From Singulisphaera sp. GP187 (GTDB lineage Bacteria; Planctomycetota; Planctomycetia; Isosphaerales; Isosphaeraceae), in contig NZ_FSRB01000001.1 in NCBI RefSeq assembly GCF_900129635.1, positions 659,501 to 723,500 on the forward strand: DNA of 64,000 nucleotides. The letters run 5' to 3'. The stretch's first letter is position 1. Each line of letters starts with the position of its first letter. Below, piece after piece: positions 43,860-52,089 of this stretch. A program made the translations under genes and the position numbers. Under the pieces are notes generated by a model. The model was not told the origin of the DNA, did no database searches, and saw only the letters and a program-made list of their open reading frames with translations.

Positions 43860-46553
43860 TCAATGTTGTGATGGATTCAAAGCTGTAAGCAGATAGTACA
43901 GAGTTTTCGGCTCGAGCCGAAACCCATCACCACGACCCGTCGCTTCGAGTGCTATGCCATTGGAGTCGAGGGGGCTGACGCGGAGATCCTTCGCGTCGGG
44001 GCGATGGAAGGCGACGTTGCCGGCGATTTCACGGACGAGCCACGGGTCGGTCCCCAGGCTCACGATTCGTTTCGTGCCGTCGGCTTCCGCCACGGTCTGG
44101 AAGCCCGCGGGCTTCTCCTCCGACATCGCTTGCAGGAGGATCTTCTTCGACCTGACGATCGGCGCCCCGTCGAGCGATACTGCGACGATATGGCCGAGCT
44201 CCAGGGGCGACTCGATCGTCAAGTCGGCCAACCGCACGCGGCCGGCCTTTCGGAGGTTGCCACTCAGACCCTGAGCGGAGGGGGCGTTGATTTGGAGGAT
44301 TCCCTGGCCGTAGTCGAGTCGAAGCTGGCCGTGAGTGGCCGTCACCACCTGCGCGTCGCGCTGGACGAACGGGGCGAGGTTTTTCAGGTTCACATGGCCC
44401 GGTTTATCGGTGAAGTCGACCGTGACTCGGCCCGCGAAGTGGACGAGCGGATCGATCTCGGTGGTGGCGGGTCCCGCGGAATGGCCGTTCGCGTCCTTGC
44501 GGCGGAGGTCATCAAGCGCGGCGGCCTGGTGGAGGGGGGAACCCTTCAGGGACAACAGGTCCTCGAGATTCAGGTCGAGGTCGACCAGCACCGCCCCCGG
44601 CTTGACCAGTGCGTTGCGGTAGATCAATGCCGCGGCGGGGAACTGGCCCATCATGGCGGGAGACATCAGGGTCCAGGGCTGCATGAAGTAGCCCGGTTTG
44701 ACCGCCCAGGTCGGACTGTCCTGGGCAAAGTGGACGATCGCGTCGCTGTCCTGGAGTGCACCGTAGGCTGCATAGAAGAGAGGGGCTTCGGATCGATACC
44801 GGTTCGGCCGGTTGAAAGTCGTCTCGGAGATCATCGACGGTTTGGAGCCGTATTGCGGATCGGACGCGGGGTGGGCGAATTCCTTCGGTTTCCCCGGTTG
44901 CTCGGGGTCGAACCGCAGAGCGCTTCGGTCGGCGTAAGTGTGACCGTTGCGGATGGACCAGTCGGAGTTCTCCCCCTTGGCCAGGCAGGAAAAGTATCCA
45001 TGGCGGTCGATGAAATCGGTTGACGTGTAGCTGTACTTCTCCAAGGGGCCAAGGATGGCCTGGCTCGCGGTCGTCCAGTTGGAGGCGGTGATCAACCCCC
45101 GGAAGCCGAGCGTTCGAAGGTTCTTGTAGGTTGCCTCATAGAAGCCGCGCTGGCTCTCCAGGAGGAAGCGAGCCGTGTCCTTGTCACGCGCCTTGCGTTC
45201 GTTGGCGATGTTCCAGGGCGGCCGGAAAGCGATCCGTCCTTCGTCCGGTCGGTCGCGGGGGAGTCGGACGCCCTCCCAGGCCGCCAGTGCCTGCTCGAGA
45301 AAGCCGTGCTTGTGCTTTAGCCAGTCCCCGAACCGGCTCTCGAGGATTCTCAGTTCGGGGTCGGGGAGATTCCGATCGGTGAATGTCCAGAAGAAGTACG
45401 AGTCTTCATTGAGGATTTCCGCCCCGAAGACCGCCGGTTCGTCGATCAACCGCTTGCCGGTTCTTGCGCTCGGGGTGGTGAGGAGCGCCTTCCACCATTC
45501 GCGGTACTGCGCCTGGAAGTCGTCGTCGAAGAAGAGGGCGGCGAACGGCTTCTTCTGGCCGTCGTATCCCTGGAGGACCGGGTTGTCGGGGCCGGGGCTC
45601 AACCACAAGGGAAAGTAAATGGAAAAGTGCGTGTAGATGCCTTCGTGCTTCATGGCCTCGACGATGTCTTGGGCGTGGGCGATCTCCTCGGATTTCAATG
45701 CGCCGGTCTTGCCGTCGAAGTAACCGTGGTGGACCCGCACGAGATTCACGCCGTACTTGGCGAGCATGCGGGCCTCGCGACGCAGGTCGTCGTAGTGCTT
45801 GGACGCCGGACCGTTGACGGCCCAGAATCGCACGGGAACCTTGGTCTTCGAATGGATGAAATTATCACCATTGACGCCAATGAACCCGCCATCGCCGGCC
45901 ATCGATTCATTGAGCGTCCGCAGGTCAAACCCGGCGATACTCGCCCGCGGGACCGACGGCGGATCGAAAACGAACCACCCAGGATTCTCAGCCTCGGTTT
46001 TTGGGGTCCGGGAATGGGCCTCGCCGGGCTTGGCAGTACCGCGGGGAGTGAACGGTTCATCGGCCAGGACGAAGCAGTCGATGGCGCCATGGTTGTGGTT
46101 GGCACTGTCCATCCGAAACTCGACGGTGTTTGCGCCTTGCTTGAGGCTGACGCGGCCGACGTTCACCCAGGCAAGGAATCGAAGATCGACCTTGTCGTCC
46201 GCCGCGATGTTGAGGCGATCTTGGAGGCCTTTCTCGAGGTCGATGGCTTTCCAGTCGCCACCGTTCAGCCGGTACGATAATTGAGCCGGCGTGGGGTTGG
46301 CCCGCACCCAGAACTCGCGATTTTCCGATCCAGTGATGAGCACGCGGTAGGACATCACGCCCGGCGACTCGCCCCAGTTCGTGATGAAGTCGCCGCCGGA
46401 GAGTTCCGCTCGCTTGACCTGATCGTACCAGGAGGGATGCCGCGTGACGGCTGCACGCTCGGGCCGCTCGCCCTCGACCCAGACGGAATCGGCGCGGGCC
46501 GGAAGTGCCGCGATCAGGACAAGGGCGAGGCAGGATCGGAAGCGCGCAGGCAT
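43860..46553 (-). CDS. large secreted glycoside-hydrolase-like protein (clan GH-A type barrel)
   Basis: 897 residues from ATG 46553 with a signal peptide (RFRSCLALVLIAALPARADS). The first 190 residues are a carbohydrate-binding-like beta domain (WVEGERPERAAVTRHPSWYDQV, with a NTVEFRMDSANHNHGAIDCFVL block). A TIM barrel follows: PVRFWAVNGPASKHYDDLRREARMLAKYGVNLVRVHHGYFDG, EAMKHEGIYTHFSIYFPLWLSPG, and FGAEILNEDSYFFWTFTD, where the NE pair is the likely acid/base of clan A. ISETTFNRPNRYRSEAPLFYAAYGAL may hold the nucleophile Glu. The C-terminus is beta-rich. Family and substrate cannot be named from sequence alone. Confidence 0.8.
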   Translation of the reverse strand: MPARFRSCLALVLIAALPARADSVWVEGERPERAAVTRHPSWYDQVKRAELSGGDFITNWGESPGVMSYRVLITGSENREFWVRANPTPAQLSYRLNGGDWKAIDLEKGLQDRLNIAADDKVDLRFLAWVNVGRVSLKQGANTVEFRMDSANHNHGAIDCFVLADEPFTPRGTAKPGEAHSRTPKTEAENPGWFVFDPPSVPRASIAGFDLRTLNESMAGDGGFIGVNGDNFIHSKTKVPVRFWAVNGPASKHYDDLRREARMLAKYGVNLVRVHHGYFDGKTGALKSEEIAHAQDIVEAMKHEGIYTHFSIYFPLWLSPGPDNPVLQGYDGQKKPFAALFFDDDFQAQYREWWKALLTTPSARTGKRLIDEPAVFGAEILNEDSYFFWTFTDRNLPDPELRILESRFGDWLKHKHGFLEQALAAWEGVRLPRDRPDEGRIAFRPPWNIANERKARDKDTARFLLESQRGFYEATYKNLRTLGFRGLITASNWTTASQAILGPLEKYSYTSTDFIDRHGYFSCLAKGENSDWSIRNGHTYADRSALRFDPEQPGKPKEFAHPASDPQYGSKPSMISETTFNRPNRYRSEAPLFYAAYGALQDSDAIVHFAQDSPTWAVKPGYFMQPWTLMSPAMMGQFPAAALIYRNALVKPGAVLVDLDLNLEDLLSLKGSPLHQAAALDDLRRKDANGHSAGPATTEIDPLVHFAGRVTVDFTDKPGHVNLKNLAPFVQRDAQVVTATHGQLRLDYGQGILQINAPSAQGLSGNLRKAGRVRLADLTIESPLELGHIVAVSLDGAPIVRSKKILLQAMSEEKPAGFQTVAEADGTKRIVSLGTDPWLVREIAGNVAFHRPDAKDLRVSPLDSNGIALEATGRGDGFRLEPKTLYYLLTALNPSQH

Positions 46554-46741
46554 GGCAGGATCCTTGATTTGTCACGCGCGATCGGTGTGCGGCTTTCGAA
46601 GCCAGCCCCGTGAAGTGCGAGCCGGCTCGTAACGGATCCTATTGTACGCGAATGCACTCGACCCCGGGAGCAGGCTCAACCCCCGTGAACCGTAGACACG
46701 AGGAGCGTGTCGACTTGAAAACGAAAGGATGGGAGGCAGCC

Positions 46742-47803
46742 ATGCGCAAGCTCGCCAGTATCCAGACAGTCAACGCCGTCGAGCCGATACCGAACGCCGA
46801 CGCCATCGAGAAAATCCGCGTCCTCGGTTGGTGGGTCGTGGTTAAGAAGGGCGAACACCAGCCGGGCGATCAACTCGTCTACCTCGAGATCGATTCGCTC
46901 CTGCCCGAGCGGCCGGAGTTCGAGTTCCTCCGCGCCAGCAGTTTTAAGCCCGCCCAGGCGGATGCCACCGGCGCTGTGACGCTCCCGGCCGGATTCCGAA
47001 TCAAGACGGTCAGGCTTCGCGGCCAGGTGTCTCAGGGGATCTGCTTTCCGCTCACCATCTTGCCGCCCGGAGCCCCGACCGACGAGGGGGCCGACGTCAC
47101 CGACCTGCTCGGCGTCCTGAAGTGGGAGCCGCCGCTGCCGGTCGGCATGGGTGGGAAGGTGAAGGGCCAGTTCCCCGCCTTCCTCCCGAAGACCGACGAG
47201 ACCCGTGTTCAGGTGCTGGAGTCCGTGCTGGTCCGGCATCGCGGCAAGCCGTTCTACGTGACGGAGAAGCTCGACGGCACGTCGTGCACGGCCTTCATCC
47301 GACAGGGGGAATTCGGCATCTGTAGCCGGAACCTCTGGATGGACGAGGCCGACGAATCGAACGTGCTGGTCCGGGCTGCAAAGGGCTTGCGGCTGGAAGC
47401 GAAGCTCCGGGCCGCTCGCGACCGGCTTGGCTTCGACCTGGCGATCCAGGCAGAGGTCATCGGGCCGGGCATCCAGAAGAACAAGTATGCGCTGCCGGCC
47501 GTGACGCTCCGCGTGTTCAGCGTCCTGAACGTGGATGCCTACCAGCTCTTGGATCACGCCGTGTCCCTGGCGCTTCTGGACGAGATGCAGCTCGAGTCGG
47601 TGCCTCAGCTCGGAACCCTGGTGCTCGACCACTCCATCGATCAACTCGTGGCGCAAGCGGAGGGGACCAGCGTCCTCAACCCGAAGGTCCAGCGCGAGGG
47701 AGTGGTGCTTCGGCCGCTCGCGGAGGAATATGACGAGGACATCGGCGGCCGCCTCAGCTTCAAGGCGATCAACCCGAAGTTCCTCCTGAAGTACGACGAG
47801 TGA
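46742..47803 (+). CDS. RNA ligase, DRB0094 family
   Basis: 353 residues from ATG 46742 with GGGAGG nearby; the frame upstream is non-coding. The N-terminal OB-like domain is RKLASIQTVNAVEPIPNADAIEKIRVLGWWVVVKKGEHQPGDQLVYLEIDSLLP with FRIKTVRLRGQVSQGICFPL. The adenylyltransferase domain has motif I VTEKLDGTSCTAFI (Lys nucleophile), the ICSRNLWMDE motif III region, IQAEVIGPGIQKNKY (motif IIIa/IV), and REGVVLRPL with LSFKAINPKFLLKY (motif V). This order, OB domain first, is that of the Deinococcus DraRnl type that seals 3'-OH/5'-phosphate nicks. It is divergent from the glycosidase-like gene. Confidence 0.9.
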   Translation: MRKLASIQTVNAVEPIPNADAIEKIRVLGWWVVVKKGEHQPGDQLVYLEIDSLLPERPEFEFLRASSFKPAQADATGAVTLPAGFRIKTVRLRGQVSQGICFPLTILPPGAPTDEGADVTDLLGVLKWEPPLPVGMGGKVKGQFPAFLPKTDETRVQVLESVLVRHRGKPFYVTEKLDGTSCTAFIRQGEFGICSRNLWMDEADESNVLVRAAKGLRLEAKLRAARDRLGFDLAIQAEVIGPGIQKNKYALPAVTLRVFSVLNVDAYQLLDHAVSLALLDEMQLESVPQLGTLVLDHSIDQLVAQAEGTSVLNPKVQREGVVLRPLAEEYDEDIGGRLSFKAINPKFLLKYDE

Positions 47804-47862
47804 GACGCGGATGACGGCGTTGCTGACCCTCCCGCTCGAGCAGAACACCGTCATCTCCGCTA

Positions 47863-48255
47863 TCACGGCATCGGCGGTTCGGGAGCAAGCGGAAGCCAGG
47901 GACGCGAAGCGGCCTGTTCGTGGATGGCCCGGACTGCACTGGAGTGGCGAGCGTTCGCCTTCATGTAGTCCAGGTATTTCGCCTCCTCGGCGATCTGTCG
48001 TTTAACCAAGAGAGCCTTCTGCGACTTCGGGTCGAGCCCTTGCAACACCTTCTTGAATTCGGCCATGTTCGCTTCAGTGATCGACATCGCGTACCGCTCT
48101 CCGGCTTCCAGTTCAGCGAAATGCTTGGCGGTCGCAGAGTACTCCCGGCTGAGTTGATGCCACCGCCATTGGAGGACACTACCGAGAATAACGGCCAAGG
48201 CAGCGACTCCGACCATCATTTGCCGCACCGTGAGCCGCACGCGGGGCAATCGCAT
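47863..48255 (-). CDS. single-pass membrane protein of unknown function
   Basis: 130 residues. The N-terminus LPRVRLTVRQMMVGVAALAVILGSVLQWRW is the positively charged 'FTVRxMM' type anchor repeated in many small planctomycete proteins. Then comes a helical, charged, probably coiled-coil segment (LEAGERYAMSITEANMAEFKKVLQGLDPKSQKALLVKRQIAEEAKYLDYM) and a Pro-rich end. Function unknown. It converges on the RNA ligase gene with 59 bp between. Confidence 0.7.
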   Translation of the reverse strand: MRLPRVRLTVRQMMVGVAALAVILGSVLQWRWHQLSREYSATAKHFAELEAGERYAMSITEANMAEFKKVLQGLDPKSQKALLVKRQIAEEAKYLDYMKANARHSSAVRAIHEQAASRPWLPLAPEPPMP

Positions 48256-48314
48256 CGTTTGGTCTCCTCACGGCCTCTCAGACGGGGGGAATGCATCGAG
48301 CCGAGATCAAGAAG

Positions 48315-48345
48315 GAACACTATTGGGGACATTCCAATAGTGTTC
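48315..48345. repeat. palindrome of two abutting IS ends around a 7-bp spacer
   Basis: GAACACTATTGG (48315-48326), GGACATT (48327-48333), CCAATAGTGTTC (48334-48345). The first arm equals the right end of the IS at 48334-50132 and the spacer equals its target duplication. It is the scar of a tandem IS copy whose body is lost. Confidence 0.7.
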
Positions 48346-48496
48346 GGCACTCCGTTTGCTGTGGGGGGGGCGATCCGAGCAACGGCAAGCCGGCAACCCG
48401 GGGAACTCCCCCTCAGAGCGTTTCACACGACCCTGTGGGGCGGGCGGGGGACCTGCGGCCCCAGTGGGCACGAGCTTTCGGCTTTGCTGGGGGAGG

Positions 48497-48601
48497 GACA
48501 GGGAGCTCACGCTCCCCACTTGCCTTTCGCACAAGCGAAACCAGCCACCAGGCCAGCGCATGCTCGCCTCCCAGGCGAGCGGGGAGCGTGAGCTCCCTGT
48601 C
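48497..48601. repeat. 21-bp perfect stem with structured loop inside the IS
   Basis: GACAGGGAGCTCACGCTCCCC (10 + 11, 48497-48517) pairs perfectly with 48581-48601. The loop holds two smaller hairpins: TTTCGC..GCGAAA near 48525-48540 and GCTCGCCT..AGGCGAGC at 48562-48580. It shares TCCCTGTCTTCC with the hairpin at 30488. It is a palindromic repeat carried by the IS, or an RNA structure at the transposase 3' end. Confidence 0.7.
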
Positions 48602-48751
48602 TTCCTGAAGCGAGGAAGCCTGGCCGACACGGCCGCCCCGCAGAGGCGTGCGGGACGTTCTCGGTGACCTGGGGCGAGCCGACGACTCGGGTGAACTACA
48701 AACCACCGCGCAGCAGCGAACACCGCGGACTTGGGAGTCGAGCCGCGGGCA

Positions 48752-49978
48752 CTACGTCTCTTCAGATTTTAATTTACTAATATGGTCCAAGAGTTCCTCA
48801 AGGCTCGCCCAGCCTGCGAAGTACAGACAGATCATCTCGTAAGACCGGAGCGTCGGCTTGCGGCCCGTCCACAGGCTGATCAGCAGACACGCGATGATCG
48901 CGCAGTACGCCTGGATCTCGATCCCCTTGGGATGCGTACTCAGCAGGTGGCGACAGCCGAGCACGTGCTTGAAAAATCTAAAGAAGAGTTCAATTGTCCA
49001 CCTGTGTCGGTAGATGTCAGCGATCACCTCGGCGGGAACATCCAGGAGGTTCGTGGCGATCCGCAGCACGCCGTCGCTGGGAGGACCGGCCGTGCCCCCT
49101 TTGCGGCCCCCACGCTTGGTGTGGGGCGTCGTTTTCACCAGAATCACCCGCACCCGATGGGCCGGCCGCTCGTCGGGCTTCTTGGCGGCGCCGAGGTCCA
49201 CGATGAAGTCGCGGAGGACGTCGGCAGCCGCGGCTGTCGCCGAGACCGGGCGCTCTTCGATGACCGCATTGAGGTTGCTGTTGTCGCGGATGCGGCAAAC
49301 ATAGCTGCTCCCCGCGGCCACGATGTCGTTCCAGAGGGTGAACTGGGCATACCAACGGTCCAGGACGTAGCAGTGGTCGGACTGCAAGGCGGCGCGGAGT
49401 CGGTTCTTCTCGTCGTTATGGCCACTGTTGGCAGCGGCGCTGACCTCGATCCGGGTGGGGACGTGGCGGTCGATGGCGAAGTGGGTGTGGAGTCGCCAGC
49501 CGCTGTGAGAGCCGCCGTTCTTGTCGTTCATGAAGGCGGCCTCGGCGATGGTCTTGAGCGTCTTGACCACGCTGCCATCGACGGCCGTCAGGGCATGGGC
49601 GAGGTGGCCGCCGCGCACGTCGCGGACGGGCTTCACTTCGGCGGCGAGGGACTCGATGATGCCGCGCAGCCGCTCGGGTTCGAAGACCTCGACGGCCTCG
49701 GAGAGCGACCCCAACGAGGCCCGGGCGCAGCCGAGCTTGCGCTGCACGTTGTTGAGTGTGCTCGCCTGTTGCAAGGAGCGCAAGGAACGGAGGACTGGGT
49801 TGAAGAGGAAGAGTAAGACGAGCATGCAATACTGATCGTAATGCAGGCTGCGATTACCGGACCTGTCGCGTTGGCAGCCGACATCGTGGAGTTGGTCGAG
49901 CAGCGGCAGTAACCGCTCGACGTACTTCAACCCCTGGATATCTCGGGGTTTCAGAGGTTTTGCTGAGCGTTTTGCCAT
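48752..49978 (-). CDS. IS4-family transposase
   Basis: 408 residues from ATG 49978; an extended frame to 50110 runs through the terminal repeats and is not used. DDE blocks: HALTAVDGSVVKTLKTIAEA, YVLDRWYAQFTLWNDIV, and IYRHRWTIELFFRFFKHVLGC, with the Y-(2)-R-(3)-E-(6)-K signature. The N-terminus (YVERLLPLLDQLHDVGCQRD) and CIIACLL-like C-terminal helix fit IS4 transposases of the ISPlanctomycete-like type. The gene is intact, so this IS may be active. Confidence 0.88.
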   Translation of the reverse strand: MAKRSAKPLKPRDIQGLKYVERLLPLLDQLHDVGCQRDRSGNRSLHYDQYCMLVLLFLFNPVLRSLRSLQQASTLNNVQRKLGCARASLGSLSEAVEVFEPERLRGIIESLAAEVKPVRDVRGGHLAHALTAVDGSVVKTLKTIAEAAFMNDKNGGSHSGWRLHTHFAIDRHVPTRIEVSAAANSGHNDEKNRLRAALQSDHCYVLDRWYAQFTLWNDIVAAGSSYVCRIRDNSNLNAVIEERPVSATAAAADVLRDFIVDLGAAKKPDERPAHRVRVILVKTTPHTKRGGRKGGTAGPPSDGVLRIATNLLDVPAEVIADIYRHRWTIELFFRFFKHVLGCRHLLSTHPKGIEIQAYCAIIACLLISLWTGRKPTLRSYEMICLYFAGWASLEELLDHISKLKSEET

Positions 49979-50001
49979 TCCCAAGGCCCTGCCAAAATGA
50001 C

Positions 50002-50123
50002 GGCAAGATGCACTTGAGTGGAGAAGGCGCAAATTCTGTGCCGAAAGTCCTTGCGAAATCCCCGTTTTCGGCCCTTGAGGGCAAGATTGGCCTGGGTGGA
50101 GATGGCGCAAATTTCGTGCCGAA
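50002..50123. repeat. two imperfect 44-bp subterminal direct repeats
   Basis: Units 50002-50045 and 50080-50123, both of the pattern GGCAAGAT..GTGGAGA.GGCGCAAATT..GTGCCGAA, 78 bp apart, just inside the right end of the IS. The second unit runs into the terminal repeat. They may be repeated transposase-binding sites. Confidence 0.6.
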
Positions 50124-50259
50124 CACTATTGGGGACATTCGTCAATTTTGCCGTTATCTGGGCAAAACGGGCTATTGCGTGGAGCCTCACAGAAATGATT
50201 TTTTTCTATTTTATAAAGACTACTTCAACTATTAAAAATGTCGCTTTTGAATTTCCTGA

Positions 50260-50514
50260 AAGTAGATCTCTACTGACGGGTCGGAGCCGAGTTTCAGGAC
50301 GAGGTGGCTGTTGTTCGCGGCCTGTCACGCGACAGGCCAGGAACCAGAGATGGTCCCGATCATCCACCTGGCGCACGTTCATGGGGTAGCTCTTGTGCGG
50401 CCCGGATGAGCGGAAATGGTCCGTCTCGGTTTGAATGACGAGTTCCTTGATCTTGGCGACGGGGTCCGGGCCAGCGAGAAGGCCGGCGGAGAACGAGAGA
50501 ATGGGACGCGTCAT
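50260..50514 (-). pseudogene. pyridoxamine-phosphate-oxidase-like (general stress protein) fragment
   Basis: From ATG 50514 the frame reads KIKELVIQTETDHFR, then SYPMNVRQVDDRDHLWFLA, resembling the start of split-barrel flavin proteins (typically ..LRSRPMxxQxxxxDGxLWFFT). After LWFLA the similarity stops and the rest is Arg/Pro-rich noise, ending near the IS at 50132. The gene was probably cut by the insertion. It could also be an unrelated short protein. Confidence 0.4.
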
Positions 50515-50622
50515 AGCGGGGGCTCCGCTTGCTGTCTCAGTAAGGCATACCACAGGCTCGCCAATTCGATGATTCGTCCAACTGACGAAGCCGAGGACTC
50601 TGAGCGTCTCGCCACCGCGCAC

Positions 50623-50657
50623 AAAAAAAGCCCCGCGTCCATCCCTGAACCCGGGGC
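50623..50657 (-). terminator. intrinsic terminator of the lrp-eamA unit
   Basis: On the minus strand, GCCCCG..CGGGGC (arms 50652-50657 and 50630-50635) is followed by T7 (50623-50629). It begins about 30 bp after the EamA stop. Confidence 0.75.
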
Positions 50658-50684
50658 CGCCTTCTCGTTAATCTACCGCCCCGC

Positions 50685-51626
50685 TCACGTCTGCTCGCCC
50701 AACGTCACCGGGACCAGTTCCGGTACGTCCTCTTCCTGCTCACCCGTCGTGACCAACGCCACTGACGCGACGATGACGACCATGGCTGCCCATCCCAGCG
50801 GGGCGATCGGCTCATGAGCCACGACACTGCCGAGCAGGACCGCGACCACCGGGTTGACGTAGGCGTAGGTGCTCAGCCGCGCCGGGGTCGTCTCCGTGAT
50901 CAGCCAGCTGTAGGCGGTGAACGCCAGGATCGAGCCGAAGCCGATCAGGTAGAGCCACGCCAGCCCTGACGTGACCGTCACGGACGACAACTGGAACCCC
51001 GCCGCCTCGCCCCTCAGCAACCCGAGCCCCGCCAAAATGGCCCCGCCCGACAGCATCTGCATGCCGGTCGAAAGCGCGGGCGACTCGGGCAACGCCGCCC
51101 TTCGAAGGTAGAGCGAGCCCACCGCCCAGGCGAACGCGGCGAGGAGGATGGCCAGCGAACCGGCCAGCATCGCCCCGTTGGTGTCTCCGCCTTCGGGAGT
51201 GACCAGCAGGCCCACGCCCATCAGGCCGATCATCAGGCCGACCGAGGTCCGAATCCCGGGCCGCCTGCCGCCGAAGAACCCCCAGGCCGTCAGCACCAGC
51301 CAGAAGGGTTCGGAGGCCACCAGTAGCGCCGCGATGCCCGACGGCACGTACTGCTCCGCCCAGGTCACGCAGCCGTTGCCCAGCACGAGCATGAGGATGC
51401 CTGCCACCGTCGCCCTGAGCCACTGGGCGCGGCTCGGTAAACGTGCTCCCCTCGCCAGCGCCCAGCCGCAGAGGATCGTCCCGGCGACGAGGAACCTCGA
51501 CCCCGCCATGAGCAACGGCGGCATCGACTGCAGCCCGAAGCGGATCGCGAGGTAAGTTGAGCCCCAGACCAGGTAAACGACCGCGAAGGCCGCGACGGTG
51601 AGCCACTTCTTCCGTTCAGACTGCAT
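50685..51626 (-). CDS. EamA/DMT-family transporter (YedA-like)
   Basis: 313 residues with ten predicted helices and two EamA repeats. Blocks: YLVWGSTYLAIRFGLQSMPPLLMAGSRFLVAGTIL, GCVTWAEQYVPSGIAALLVASEPFWLVLTAWG, and in the second repeat SWLITETTPARLSTYAYVNPVVAVLLGSVVAHEPI, close to the RhtA/YedA exporters of metabolites and amino acids. It overlaps the end of the Lrp regulator gene by 11 bp, so both are one unit. Lrp-regulated EamA proteins often export amino acids; this is inference. A terminator follows. Confidence 0.92.
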   Translation of the reverse strand: MQSERKKWLTVAAFAVVYLVWGSTYLAIRFGLQSMPPLLMAGSRFLVAGTILCGWALARGARLPSRAQWLRATVAGILMLVLGNGCVTWAEQYVPSGIAALLVASEPFWLVLTAWGFFGGRRPGIRTSVGLMIGLMGVGLLVTPEGGDTNGAMLAGSLAILLAAFAWAVGSLYLRRAALPESPALSTGMQMLSGGAILAGLGLLRGEAAGFQLSSVTVTSGLAWLYLIGFGSILAFTAYSWLITETTPARLSTYAYVNPVVAVLLGSVVAHEPIAPLGWAAMVVIVASVALVTTGEQEEDVPELVPVTLGEQT

Positions 51627-52089
51627 TGCCGTCCCCTTCCGGGATCAGGACCGTCGCCGTCTCCTTGAGCGTCTCCATCACGATCGTCGTCCGCGTCGAG
51701 CGGATCGCCGGGATGACGCCGATCTTCTCCCGCAGCAGCTTTCCGAGGGCCTCGACGTCGGCCACCCGGATCTTGATCAGGTAGCAGTCCTCCCCGGCGA
51801 TGTGGTGGACTTCCTGCACCTCGGGGATCTCGGCCAGCATCTGAGCCGAGTCGATCCCTCCCACGCGGTCGTCGGATCTCACGTAGGTGAAGGCAACGAG
51901 GCCTGAGCCGAGCTTCCTGGCGTCGAGTCGGGCCTCGTACCCGCGCACGAGCCCGCGCTCCTCGAGCTTCTTGACCCGCTCCAGCACACCGGAGGGCGCC
52001 ATGCCCACGCGGCGGGCGAGTTCGGCGTTGGAGATGCGGGCGTCCGACTGAAGGAAGTTCAACAACTGGCGGTCGACGGCGTCGATCAT
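51616..52089 (-). CDS. Lrp/AsnC-family transcriptional regulator
   Basis: 157 residues. N-terminal helix-turn-helix: IDAVDRQLLNFLQSDARISNAELARRVGMAPSGVLERVKKLEERGLVRGYEARLD. C-terminal RAM effector domain: GLVAFTYVRSDD.., IPEVQEVHHIAGEDCYLIKIRVADVEALGKLLREKI and the final IRSTRTTIVMETLKET. It should sense an amino acid or related metabolite and control the co-transcribed exporter gene, whose start it overlaps. Confidence 0.95.
   Translation of the reverse strand: MIDAVDRQLLNFLQSDARISNAELARRVGMAPSGVLERVKKLEERGLVRGYEARLDARKLGSGLVAFTYVRSDDRVGGIDSAQMLAEIPEVQEVHHIAGEDCYLIKIRVADVEALGKLLREKIGVIPAIRSTRTTIVMETLKETATVLIPEGDGNAV

Larger units (their letters stand above)
48334..50132 (-). mobile_element. 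IS4-family insertion sequence with 17-bp inverted repeats and 7-bp target duplication
   Basis: The left end CCAATAGTGTTCGGCAC (48334-48350) is the exact inverse of the right end (50116-50132). GGACATT flanks both (48327-48333, 50133-50139). 1799 bp. It carries one transposase gene and, downstream of it, about 400 bp of palindrome-rich non-coding DNA (48351-48751), unusually long for this family. Confidence 0.85.

Noticed and set aside
48307..48723. open frames on both strands in the IS tail
   Set aside because: They follow the palindromes and read as Arg/Ser/Pro-rich sequence with no ribosome site; the region is better explained as folded non-coding DNA.
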